Source: Lactarius indigo
Lineage: Eukaryota; Basidiomycota; Agaricomycetes; Russulales; Russulaceae
Length of the DNA: 64,000 nucleotides
Direction: 5' to 3'
Assembly (NCBI GenBank): GCA_025766275.1
Contig: JAFKAC010000010.1
Span: 930,001 to 994,000 of the forward strand
Shown here: piece by piece, positions 21,755 through 32,240 of the stretch
Position numbering within the stretch: position 1 is the first letter of the stretch
Layout: each line of letters starts with the position of its first letter
Made by a program: the position numbers and the translations under genes
The notes under the pieces: model-generated
Told to the model about the DNA's origin: nothing
Seen by the model: the letters and a program-made list of their open reading frames with translations, nothing else
Database searches by the model: none

Positions 21755-23199
21755 ATGTCCACGGACACTCCGCAAACCTTGCAAATTGCTGCGATCACAT
21801 TGGCTTCCTTGTCGGGCCTCTTCGGTGAGTGGACATATCGCTCTGTTGTTGTGTGGCATAACTAACCCCCGCCAATATAACAGGAGTGTACTTCGTCCTG
21901 TTTGTGTTTGCAGTCTGGTCAACATACCGACAGGGCTCGTTGTCATTAAAAAGGCTGAGATGGGTCACTATCCTCCTGTATGTGCAGTGTCGTCTCTGGT
22001 ATATCATGTTTCACCTGTTTTTTCCCATAGCTTCATAATTCTCCTAGTTCATTTTATTACGCGCGCTCTTGAGTTCTCGCGCGTGCGCCTTCAAAACGAC
22101 TCAGACACAGAATTGCTTAGGTGGTCGATCCCCCTAACAGTTGTTGGGAAGTAAGTCGCCTTAAATGCACTCATCCCGAATACTTATGCATCTGTTTTCC
22201 CAAGTGTCACGACAACCTCTGCTGTAAGTTCCTAGTATGCCACTGGCAAGTATTTCGTGTTTTATATCCATCCCGTTTTCCACTTAGGCCCTCTTATGCG
22301 ATGGGACCCTTGCATGGCGTTTCTATGTCATTTTCGGCAAGAAAAAGTGGGCCCTATATCTTCCTGCAACTGCCGTTGTGGTGAATGCTTGTGAGTCACA
22401 TACCAGTTTACTCTCATATAGCTTATATTTTCTTGTCCCGACGTAGTACTCTGCTGGTCTGCAGATGCGCAGCATCTCGCTATCTATTTTAACAGAAACT
22501 TCTACGAGAACACTCTACTCCCGGTAACTCTAGATATCACGGTGGCCTGGGGCTGGTTCATATTCCTCATCAACACTTTGTTGACGGGAGGAATTTTGTA
22601 CAAACACACGTTAGACAAATTATTATGTTTTATGTGAGCATATATCTAACTTTGCCACTTTAGGTGAGCCACTCGCATCGTGCAAGGTCTGCGTAACGAC
22701 GGCCAGCTGCTGCTTTCCTCTCAAAAGTACGACAATGCTCTTCGTGCAGTCATCGAGGCCGCTCTCGTCACTTGGATTGGGATTCTTATCTACGAGATCA
22801 CGTCACTTGCTCCGATGGGTCATATCACTGTACGTACCACGCTCCTCGAGTTGCAAGAGGTTCTGAATGAAAGGTGGACAGACGAACCTTAACGTTGGAT
22901 ACGTCATGTTACAAATCATACCTATATTCTTCGCAAGTGGATTTATTTTGATCTGACTCATGTACGCGAATGCTCACTCGCTTTTTACTTAGGGAATCTC
23001 ACAGAGCCTGATCACGGCTCGTCATGGCTTGACTAGGGAGACACTGGCTTCGGAGAGCGCCCATTACCAGTTATCGCAATTAAGTTGCCATCTGAATCGG
23101 AGAATGCCAACATATAACGCTTTCGCGGATACGTCGACCAATACAGTGTCTCAGGCGGAGGTCCCAGGAGTGAAGACTGTGACAAAGGGATTCGCGTGA
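21755..23199 (+). CDS. multi-exon 7-TM membrane protein of a second family
   Basis: About nine exons can be traced from the ATG at 21755. Exon 1 is MSTDTPQTLQIAAITLASLS then GLFG. Exons 2 and 3 carry VYFVLFVFAVWSTYRQGSLS and ILLFIILLVHFITRALEF. A 19-nt exon (22205-22223) and exon 5 carry LLCDGTLAWRFYVIFGKKKW. Later exons carry LPVTLDITVAWGWFIFLINT, LRNDGQLLLSSQKYDNALRA and YVMLQIIPIFF. A polar tail ends at the TGA at 23197. The DG...WR.Y...G...W signature is typical of an expanded, uncharacterised agaricomycete 7-TM family. The junction I infer at 22609/22664 creates an in-frame TGA at 22665, so that splice or the gene itself may be wrong. The donor near 22963 appears to be GC. Confidence 0.6.
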
Positions 23200-23451
23200 A
23201 GTGATCATCTGACGATCACCTTGATCGCCTGTGTGTTTCTCCTCTCTGTGTACAGTATCGAATTATACCTATCCGTCTCCGTGACGCTGGTTATCGATGT
23301 CTTCCATCCCGGCACAGTGCGCAGATTCCACGAAACTAATATATTGTGAGGGGGTTCGTTGTAAAGATTGTTCACTTTGTCGGAGGAATATCTCAACGAT
23401 GCTACGCCCTGGGACCCCAGTACGATTCGGTTCTATTCGCTTTCCGCTCGT
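23200..23451. other. leader region of GP copy 4
   Basis: Contains the same upstream tract as the other GP copies, ending in GGGACCCCAGTACGATT and TATTCGCTTTCCGCTCG immediately before the ATG at 23452. No separate gene is visible. Confidence 0.4.
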
Positions 23452-24270
23452 ATGGAACCCACTCCTATCCAGATTGTATCCGCCCGGCCATCCAAAGCAA
23501 CAAATAGGATCGAAACGCTCATACCCTCATACACCTCAGCTTCGCCATCATTAGCTTGCGCGGTTCTTGACAGCGTCCTCCTACTCCCCCCCGGGCTACG
23601 GCTATTCCCGGTCCATCTGGTACGCTGCGGACGCCACGAATCGGAAACCTCGAGCACTTACACCAATTTCGACCTGCTGTGCTGCAACGGAACCAAGACG
23701 AGTTCTCGGTTCCCCGATCCAATTCTTCCCTGTCTGCTCGTTCGGGTTGCGCAGAACCCGGCAATAATGTCTATTCGCAGTAGCCAGCAATTATGGTGGC
23801 TTGTGGTGTCATTCCGTACAAAGGTCGTCGAGCCCGAGGTGGGCGATCTCACCGCCATCCGCTCTCATCATCCCCGCGATAGAATCACATCAGTACTGAA
23901 AAGCAGGTCTCGACCTTAATTCAGTTCTGCGTGTTTGACTACGGGATGGCGGACTGAAGCTTTGGGCTGCGCGTTCAGACTCAGAGGCTATGGAGGGTGG
24001 GCACCAAGGTCGAGTTACGGAGGTTCTCGCACACGAACCTCCCTCGCCGCATGGATAAGGTCGGCTCGTTCACGCCATGGTACAATACGACGGATCAACT
24101 TCCAAGCTTCAGATGCGAACTGGGTCCAAATGGCTTGTCCGCAAGGTGCGCTCATGGGGGATACTGAGTAGATGTGACGTGTACAAAAGCAAAACCGATT
24201 TGCGCGTAGATGACCCCACCGTTATCAAGTATCTGCGGCCTTCCGGTTATTAACCACAACTTTACATGGT
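23452..24270 (+). pseudogene. GP family copy 4, best preserved N-terminus
   Basis: Starts at an ATG (23452) with MEPTPIQIVSARPSKATNRI, showing what the cytosolic start of the family looks like. The membrane anchor and the SIWYAADAT...TYTNFDLLCCNGTKT block follow in another frame. Later pieces cover VVEPEVGDLT, a DYGMADxSFGLR-like stretch and the LPSF-CE region. Frame changes occur at about 23540 and 23700 and again downstream. Pseudogene, with the usual convergent 7-TM neighbour. Confidence 0.45.
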
Positions 24271-24720
24271 GCAGAACCAAAATATTTCACGCTACGGGAG
24301 CACAATCAGCTCGTAGTTCAGTCAGCTTTGTATCCGCTATTCCGAAGCTGGAGTCATACAGCCAGATTTGTGCACAGTGTAATAGTACATGCCAAAATGT
24401 CAATAGATGTACTTTGTTTTTCCTGTCCGAGTACAGTACAGTAAGCAAAGATGAAAGATATTTGGGCGAGGCGTAGACCGAATTCGAGGCTGGTCCAAAG
24501 TGGACCAAACCAGTCCATGGGAAAGATGCGGTAAGCAAGGTGTGGAGGGGAGAAAGGACCGTCTCTTGACGTCCAGTTAGGAATTTGCGAGTAAGTAAAG
24601 GACTGGAGTCAATGGAGTCGATGTGCATTTCATATACGTTCGTGACATTACAAAAGTCGAACGCTACCTGCGAATATGGTCTTATTTAATAGGACACGAC
24701 GACAAATTACTGACCAAGGG

Positions 24721-26189
24721 TCACAGGCCCGTTTCCTCATCGGGTCTTCGTAATGCTTTGGATGGGACTTGCTTATCGGAGTCGATCGCGTGCTCGCGAC
24801 AAATCGTGTACACGTATGATGACATGTCACCAGCCCTGGGCGGACCAGGTGTTGGCCCCCTCGCAAACTGCATTCCAGTCGAATATGTCGAATAGTATTT
24901 AACCGGGCTCTTCTGCATGGCGACGAGGGTGATTATGAGCGTCGGATATAAACCCTGTGTCAGGACAGTATTTAGTGCCCAAGAGAATGTGTATAAGGAT
25001 ACACGTGCCGCAGAACTCACTGAGACAATCAATAAGACGTTGTTCATAACAGTGAATCCTGGGTCAGGCATCACATTGAATGCCGAGATCAAATATACAA
25101 TCTGATATTGCACAGTGAGCCCCTGTGCGAGTATAGACGCTCATGGGAGTAAGACATACCCAAAGGCAGCAATAAATAAAACCGGACTCGATGAGCAAAG
25201 CGAAGACCCTCTCGACCCTCACAGATCTACTTGCTTCGCCTAAATGTTTCCTGACTGTGATGCGGTGTTGCCTACGCCAGCGACACAGTCAGATATGGTG
25301 GTTGTCAGGGGTCGAGTGGAAGAAGAGCACACCAAGCCTTCCAGGCGACCAACCCGGTGGAGACCAGATTAGTTCCCAGTGTTGGGCCGACCATGATTAG
25401 GGGACCGAAATTCGCGGTGATTGAAATACTGTTATAGGGTGGTCTGAAGGTGGGTATGACGCTGAGACCAAGTTCACACCCAGCAGCAGCTACGAGCACC
25501 GATCCTGATGAGAAAACAACGACGACTTGGAGGGGTCCCTTGTACGTGCCTGTAGTTCCAAGGATAAAGAGCAGAAGAACGGCGATGACGCGTTTGTCTC
25601 TGTTCCAGAGAACAACCGCGCGCCAGGCACAGATAATATCGCTTAGAATATACTGAACAGCCCTTAGTTGAGTCAAGCAGATGACAAGGAAGTATCGTAC
25701 GTGCGCACCATTAGGCGTCTAAACGTTTCCACCACAATAAAGACGGCGCTGAGGCGACCGAAAGACCATACGTTGGTATCCGTGAAGTCGAGTAACAACT
25801 TCATTTGCTGAAACCCGAAAGCTGTCTCTAGCACCAGTGCGACGATTGCCAGGGCGAACATGAAGGTTGTGATTCCAAACATGAACATTCTAGGTCGAGA
25901 CGAAGTAAAACCCGGTGTGCTCCTGAAAGTCGTCTACTTTAAGTATACGTTATCCCTCTTTCAAAGGTATAAATGAATCTCACAGTAAGACGTGGACCGA
26001 GGCAACGTAGAGTACGATATAGACGCCTGAGGTGCAGAGAGCAACGTCTGAGAAACTGGAGTAGCAACGGCGAGTCTATTCTCCCTCACCATATACGATA
26101 CCAACAAAAAGGTTGTCGTACACTGTCAGTTCGTATTGACCATAGAAAAATACGGGATCAAAAATCACGGCGGAGTCATCGCTGGACAT
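24721..26189 (-). CDS. 7-TM family copy D, intact eight-exon gene (352 aa)
   Basis: Exons: 26189-26090, 26026-25984, 25922-25709, 25652-25550, 25504-25333, 25271-25160, 25101-25021 and 24954-24721. They sum to 1059 nt with all phases consistent and no internal stop. Intron 4 is GC-AG (GCACGT donor at 25549); the others are GT-AG. The protein starts MSSDDSAVIFDPVFFYGQYE. It carries LTVYDNLFVGIVYG, STPGFTSSRPRMFMFGITTF, YILSDIICAWRAVVLWNRDK and AAAGCELGLSVIP. It then has LGTNLVSTGLVAWKAW, FALLIESGFIYCCLW and GLYPTLIITLVAMQKSPV, with a polar tail of about 70 residues ending DEETGL. Seven hydrophobic segments make a 7-TM topology likely. Function unknown. This is the reference copy for the family in this window. 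Confidence 0.75.
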
Positions 26190-27540
26190 GAGGGCGAAAT
26201 GGAGTGGCGGAGGGCAGGTCAAAGCGTGAGGCTAAGTTCGGGGCAAAGAAAGTTCATTGCTCCCTGCGGATTCTTAAGTTGTAGACATTTGCCATAGCCA
26301 CTGTCAGAGCAACCGTCGACTATAGGTCAATTGTGCGAGATACAAAAGGGGCAGAGCCATACGAAATGGGCATATCGTCGATCAGAAGTGAACGTAGTGA
26401 ACGCCGAACAGGCTCAAATACTGTAGTCAGATAGTCCAGATGATGTGCCAGTGGGACATCACATGCGTCGCGTCTGTCACATCCGAGTAATTTTGCGTTG
26501 CTTCGCAACTCGCACCAGCTCCGAGTTCCTGTAATGACAGACCGGGACCAGATACATCGGAGAGACGGCGTTCGACTGCAATGACTCATTTGACGGTAAG
26601 TTACAATGGTAGAGAAGCGCTCAAACCGGGCCTTTTCCCTTCCTTTTCTTTTTGAAATCCATTTATATTCTGATAACTTAGGGCATGGACCCTGATCGGG
26701 CCTGACCGACCTGACCGATCGCCACCGGCTGCCAGATGGCATGATACAGACGGTGATGATGCCGAAAGGAGTCAAGAGACAGCACACCGTAATTCCTATG
26801 GCGCTGGGCCGACTACATAAGAATTATGAGGTTCACCTGCGGGGCTCGGGCCAAGACCAACAACACGCAGCAGTGCCACAAGAGTGAGCAAGCTACCAGC
26901 GACTAATAATTAAAACACGGCGAAGGCAACCTGACAAAGAAATGTGGGGGTAAAGGCGATGGACCGTAATGTGGAGGCCGCTGCAGACCTCAGAGGTGAA
27001 CTGTAGCGGAGAGAGCGTCTAAGTGTCCAGGGCATAGATTAGTACCAGGATGATCGGAGGTGTGCACGAGGCCCAGGGTAATCACCGCACGACGACTGCA
27101 TGGTAGACGTGTCCGGACAGGGCATTTACACGGATAGCTCCGAGTCCAAAGTAACCCCGGCTGAGCTACCTTTCCCGTGAAAAGGGTCGTCCCACCTTTC
27201 GAGTGTTCGTACACGTTCATGGGCTGTTCAGCTCGTTGGTCTCGTTAGAGATCTAGTGCCCAGTCGTTCAGTGCGGGTACTGCCAGGCACCACGATCTTG
27301 TCGTCATCCTCCCGCTCGGAGACCAAACGTAGGGGGAGATAACAAGGGGCGAGTTTACCGGGGCATTACTTGCAGTGCCAGGGAGATTTGAATTGAGTCA
27401 GCCCCCCTGTTGTACTAGGGGGAGAAGCAGAAGGGGGGGGATGTCTGACGTTGATCCCAAAAAGTATCATGGTTCTCACGGTCACAGCCTGAGGCGGAGC
27501 GAGGCACCTCAAAGTATTGTCTTTGAGTGAGCGGGTATGT
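26190..27540. other. shared spacer of the composite unit
   Basis: Third occurrence of the 15227-16679 spacer. At 27250-27430 it carries AGATCTAGTGCCCAGTCGTTCAG, the CCGCTCGGAGACCA block and TGTTGTACTAGGGGGA. A minus-strand frame at 26990-27220 (MNVYEHSKGGTTLFTG) matches one at 15914-16120, so a decayed gene may be shared. No intact gene is visible. Confidence 0.4.
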
Positions 27541-28503
27541 CACAGATCTCCTTCCTTCATACAATTGTTTCCTTACTAAGACGCGGTGTTGCCTATGCCA
27601 GCGACCTGGCCAGTGATGGTCATCTGGAGTCGGACGCAAGATGAGCGCACCAAGCCCTCCAGGCGATCAACTGCCGGAGATCAGATTAATTCCCAGTGTT
27701 GGGCCAAGCACGATCAGGGCACGCACTCCAGATTTCACGTTGCTTTCGCCTTAAATACGGTGGTGGGATGGGCTGAAGAGGAGTACGAGGCTGAGACCAA
27801 GATCACACCTAGCAGTAGCTGCGAGTATTGGTTTCAGTGAGCACAGAATGACAACTACGAACGATCACTTTTAAGTATCTGTCTTCCCAAGGACGAGAGT
27901 AGAAGGATGGAAATGACGCGTTTGTCTCTGTTCCACAGGACCTCCGCGCGCCATCTACTGATATTATCGCTTAGAATATACTAAAAAGCCATCAGTTGAG
28001 TCAAGAAGACGATATAGAAGTATCGTATAGGCGCACCACCAAACGTGTAATAGTTGTCACTACAGCAACGATGACGTTGGCACGATATGCAGGCCATACA
28101 TTTCCAGTCGTGGGGTAGAGGAACAACTACATTTGCTGAAGCCCGAGCGCAGTTTCTAGCACGAGTGCGACGATTCCCAAGGCGAACATGAAGGTCGTGA
28201 TTCCAAACGTGAAAATTCTAGGCCGAGACGAAGTGAAACACGATTTGCTCCTGAAAGTTATCAACTGTAAGCGTGTATCGCCCATTTTTCAAAAGTACAA
28301 ACAAGCCTCACAGGAGGACGTGGACCGAGGTAATATAGAGTGCGACATAGACGCCTGAGATGCAGAGCACAATGGCTCATAACTTGGAGTACTAACAGCG
28401 GTCTCTTGCCCTCACCATATATGATACCGACGAATAGGTTGTCGTAAACTGTCAGTTTGTATCGATAGAAGCACGTGGCAACGTCGGGAGCATCGTTGGA
28501 CAT
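27541..28503 (-). pseudogene. 7-TM family copy E, truncated
   Basis: Begins MSNDAPDVATCFYRY then KLTVYDNLFVGIIYG, with the usual GTGAGG donor. Exons 2-5 are recognisable, with lesions: the DNA for YILSDIICAWRAV is partly altered (TCCACAGGACCTCCGCGCG), and the CELG block carries a stop. Homology ends near 27540 inside exon 6, just before the FALLIESGFIYC block. The last two exons are missing. Confidence 0.6.
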
Positions 28504-29383
28504 GGCGGCTAATTGGTGTGGCGTGGGCAGACCAGCGTGATGCCATCAAAGCTCATCGAAGACCCTTAAGTACATGGTAGACATTTGTTGCAGCGTCTGT
28601 AAGAGCGGGGACTGCCAACTGTCTATGAACTATGTAGGTAACCGGGCCGTACGAAAGATTCATAAAGATCAGATCGGATGTTGGGATCCCCAGCGGCCAA
28701 CGGCCTCAAACGGCCGAAATGATGTGAGATATACATCTGTCCCACAGTGACCAGAGCCGGGTGCATTGCTTGCCTCGCAATTTGCTCTGGCTCCCTAGGA
28801 ATTCGTGTCACGACAGACCAGATACTCAGAGCATTAGGGAGACGGCATGAAAATGCGATCCCTCACCAATACAGTACGCGGTACTCATGTAGAGAAGCCT
28901 CGAGAAGTACAACGTCTTTGCCAACACCCGACAGGACCGGACCGACGGCTTGGGAAGTCTACCCAACAAAGCTCGAAGATTGGCATTTGCGACAGAACCA
29001 ATGCAGCTCTCACTGGAATAGCTCCGGAACGTATCGCAGAAAGTACCGGCCAAATTATACTATTTTAGCACTGAAAATACTGGACTAGACTAAACAACCA
29101 ATCGGCAATTGATGGTATGTAGTGCATCATGATCATGCCACTTCTGAGCACCCCTGAGCATCTCCCAGTCTCGTGTGTCCCCCCGGAGTACCACAGATGC
29201 GTAACACAACCGTCATTATGAATGTCTGATGGATGTCTTATTTGAAGTTTGAACGATTGAGACAGTCATCAGAACGTAGCGCATGGCCTATACCATTGGC
29301 CCGACATAAATTGCGGCAACTCCGAGACAAAGCTGAATCCGCACAGTCCCCTACTTTGCCGAAAATTCCTGTCTAACAGTATC
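28504..29383. other. promoter side of 7-TM copy E and intergenic sequence
   Basis: 28620-28900 shares landmarks with the spacer after the other 7-TM genes (ATCTGTCCCA...GCATTGCTTGCCTCGCAA). After about 29090 the sequence is unique. A CATAAATTGC TATA-like element near 29306 may serve the small gene at 29384. Confidence 0.35.
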
Positions 29384-29575
29384 ATGCACTTCCTCCATCT
29401 CTATGTCATGTCTATTGCGCTTGTGGCCTCGGCCTCAGCATTAGTGGTTGCGCCCACCTTAAAACCAGCCGAGAAACCAGGAGACGATGAGGCCAAAAGT
29501 GTGCCTTTCTCTTGCGAAAGCTTCTGGATTCCGCTTGCTCACTGGTATTCTATGTCGTGTCTATTGCGCTTGTGA
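29384..29575 (+). CDS. small secreted protein candidate, 63 aa
   Basis: The ATG at 29384 opens a frame whose first 20 residues (MHFLHLYVMSIALVASASA) form a good signal peptide. A short acidic and lysine-containing segment follows (LKPAEKPGDDEAK), then VPFSCESFW. There is one cysteine in the mature part. The coding block is partly duplicated downstream, so an exon structure joining both halves is also possible. Function unknown. Confidence 0.4.
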   Translation: MHFLHLYVMSIALVASASALVVAPTLKPAEKPGDDEAKSVPFSCESFWIPLAHWYSMSCLLRL

Positions 29576-29763
29576 CCTCAACCTCAGCATTAGCAGCTAC
29601 GGCAACCTCGAAACTAGCTGATAATGAGGCCACCGGTGTGCCTTTCGGTTGCAAAAAACCAAAAAAAGGTGTGCCTTTCTCTCGCGAAAGCTTCGGAATT
29701 CTGAATTCAGCTTTCTCACTGGTCTTTGTTGTCTTGATGATCAGGCCTACCGTCTCCGCCCCC
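29408..29763 (+). repeat. imperfect tandem duplication of a small coding block
   Basis: The block coding VMSIALVASASAL and its downstream sequence recur as VVSIALVTSTSAL about 150 bp later. GTGTGCCTTTC followed by a GAAAGCTT-type motif occurs three times (near 29501, 29636 and 29669). The second half is in a different frame from the first and ends at a stop near 29763. This could be an internally repeated secreted peptide gene or a degenerating duplicate. Confidence 0.55.
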
Positions 29764-30497
29764 TAGGTACATGTATAGCGGATTTTTTGTTTGAAGGTCC
29801 TTTGTCCCCGCCACTCGCATGTAGTGCGCATATGTTGCATTCCTGAGAAGGCACGTGAGAGAACGAGTCGCGTCACTGGTACTTTATCCGGAGGGGCATC
29901 GGGTCTGCGAATGCTGGTCGTATTATTTAGAGTTTGAGTGTTTGTAACTGGCTGTTCGCAACAAGGTTCGCAAGCTGACACCACTGTCTTTGGCGGTCCA
30001 TGGTGATCACGGAAGTTATCACTTGATTCTTTATTTGACACTACTCGTGCCGCAAGTTGAACATTAGAACCAGACATAGATGGACCAGATCCGAGTGCGA
30101 TCCGAGGACCCCTTCTCTGTTGAACGCAACGAGAGAAAGGCAACTCGACACAATTCCTGGATTTACATATACCTTGAACGGGTTTTTTTGTTATCTAAAC
30201 GACGTAATTGTTCACACACCCCACCATCGCAAGAACAAAAGAGCGCATGCCGGTGGTGTCCACATCGCGTTGATTCAGGAGAAGATCGAAGTAACCGCTT
30301 TACATGCAATGAACATTGGACAACCAAGCCACAGGGTGTGTCCCCGAGAAATTCGTACATTCAACTAGTTAGCTGCTTGCAGTCGTACTCGAACTATGGA
30401 TTCCGCATGACAGAAAATATGGACTCTGGTGCTAAGGGTAATCACATCTCAGTGTTCACTCTTAACGCAGAAAGCGCATCAAACTGACCAAATATTC
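29764..30497. other. intergenic
   Basis: Several frames of 100-135 codons exist on both strands. None has recognisable domains, a signal peptide or plausible splice structure. I see nothing definable. Confidence 0.3.
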
Positions 30498-30777
30498 TCA
30501 ACGTAGGGGTCGATCTTCTAAATCTCGGCCTCCCACGATTGACGCGCACGCTTCACGGTGCGAACACACTTTTTCGCGTCCGAAGAACCCCACTCGTTCA
30601 GGGGTGTGAGTAAGAGCTGATGACGTCGTCGCCAGAGTGAGGATACGCGAAGCATCGGTTTTCCAAGAGGAAAAACTAACCAGTAACTCTGTCCTTCGTA
30701 GAAACCCGCAATGGAACAGCAGCACCATTCCCGGCGGTGAGCACGAGTAAGACGACCAAGAGATGGATCGTGCGCAT
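30498..30777 (-). CDS. small secreted protein, two exons, 71 aa
   Basis: Exon 1 is 30777-30681 and exon 2 is 30616-30498, joined over a 64-nt GTTAGT...CATCAG intron with phase kept (216 nt including stop). The N-terminus MRTIHLLVVLLVLTAGNGAA is a strong signal peptide. The mature part has two cysteines (KVCSHREAC) and ends in REDLEDRPLR-like polar sequence (DLEDRPLR). A CATATAAAGG TATA-like element lies on the minus strand near 30890, about 110 bp upstream of the ATG. The opening MR-I-LL resembles the secreted gene at 33335-33666. Function unknown. Confidence 0.5.
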
Positions 30778-31210
30778 TGTGGTCTGATCAACACCAGCGA
30801 GAGGGGAATGAGAGCAGACACGCCGAGAAGGGACGAAGGTTTTCTGAAGGGCTGTGTTTGAACAATTGCTAGTAGACGAACCTTTATATGTTTCGACCGA
30901 GGAACAAGCCAGGCGGCTCCGTTGTAGTCACTCGATGTCACCTGGATTGCTGTCACCGCTTTAGGAAATGCGTCTACTATACATGGGGTACGTCCTCAGA
31001 GTCTCAGCCAAGTAGTATGTCTTCGCCGGGCCCAGAGACGCTCACCAGAAGGCCCGCTGGAGGCGGGCGAAGTGACGCGGACCCGGAAAGAAGCGCCTGA
31101 GAGAGATGGGGGAGCAGAGCCCACCACAGAAATTCACGCGTTGCTAGGCCTTGACCTGGTCTTGGCGACCGGCACCATACAGGGGTCGTGACATGGTCGG
31201 GGATCGTCGT
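30778..31210. other. intergenic, probable promoter of the 30.7 kb gene
   Basis: Holds the TATA-like element near 30890. No gene is otherwise visible. Confidence 0.3.
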
Positions 31211-31462
31211 TCATAAATGAAATTCGCGGGAGCGTTCCGTGCAGAGGCCATCGCTTGCTTGCATCATGAGAGGGGAATCCACATTCCTGAAGCAGTCTGA
31301 ATCGAGACGTACTATCCCCCCGCACGAGCGATCGAAGTCGGTAACACATCTGGTGATGACCTTCTCTTCCGCGAAACACGGGGAAACATCCTTCGCTCGG
31401 CGCAGTCGGAATCTGGAATCGCTACAGAAGGCGGCTATGAAAACTATGACTGTGTCGCACAT
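31211..31462 (-). CDS. small cysteine-rich ORF, 83 aa
   Basis: The frame starts MCDTVIVFIAAFCSDSRF and contains seven cysteines spaced through its length. The N-terminal hydrophobic run is short but could act as a signal. It lies in the same orientation as the neighbouring secreted-peptide genes. There is no homologue in the window, and coding status is uncertain. Confidence 0.25.
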   Translation of the reverse strand: MCDTVIVFIAAFCSDSRFRLRRAKDVSPCFAEEKVITRCVTDFDRSCGGIVRLDSDCFRNVDSPLMMQASDGLCTERSREFHL

Positions 31463-31892
31463 GAGAGCATATCACGCCAGAAGCGACGGAAACAATAAAT
31501 CACAGAGAGTGGGGCCCAGCGAAAGAGTCCCCGTTCCCTCTCCTCAGAACTCGACTTGATCACATATAGAAGCTGCCTTCTACGGTCTCGGATCCACCGG
31601 GGAAAGACAGCTCTGCTCCCTATGAGTGAATTTGTCATCACTCCGGGGCAAAGCACCCAAAGAGATATCGATAGGCGTACGAACCCTCGGGGCTTCAGTA
31701 CACCCTCGAGAGCCTGGGTATCGCGCGTTTTTCAACCGCAGGGTACAAAGTCAAAGAGAAGAGAAGAGAAGACTTTCGCCTTTAGTTCAGCCTGAATAAT
31801 GGATACTACAGCACATGCAGCGATAGAAAGAAGGGGTGACTTAGAGTGCTCGACACAAATGCGTGGTGATATGAGTCGGAGAAGATCGGTAG

Positions 31893-32115
31893 CTCAGAGA
31901 ACGAATTTCCGGGAGAAAGAACAGAGGCAAGCGAGTTGGAGAAGTTGACGCGGTACCGCTGGTGACAGAAGAATCGTTTGTCGATGGACATCGACTTTGC
32001 CGAGAATACTTCTATATCCGTGTTAGAAGCCGACGACGGTCTACGCGACTCACCGCAACGACGTGTCGAACGAAAAGAAAAGAAAAACGACGATGACGAC
32101 GACGACAGAGCCCAT
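31893..32115 (-). CDS. possible small secreted protein, two exons
   Basis: From the ATG at 32115 the frame reads MGSVVVVIVVFLFFSFDTSL, a hydrophobic leader, followed by a GTGAGT donor (32053). A TATAG acceptor about 45 nt on gives a second exon with VDVHRQTILLSPAVP. The leader is coded by a GAC/GTC trinucleotide microsatellite, so its hydrophobicity may be accidental. Low confidence. Confidence 0.22.
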
Positions 32116-32240
32116 GGGAGGATACCTATCAAGGGGAGTTTCACTGTCTGACGGTGGCAAAAGGACACCCAGGATACGAGAAGTGGGTGAGAAGCATACG
32201 CAATGCTACTACAAAAAGCAGAATTCGAGTGACGGAACAA

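Noticed and set aside
31806..32240. 144-codon minus-strand frame
   Set aside because: Much of it is serine and phenylalanine runs from a trinucleotide repeat. A small two-exon reading there is only weakly supported.
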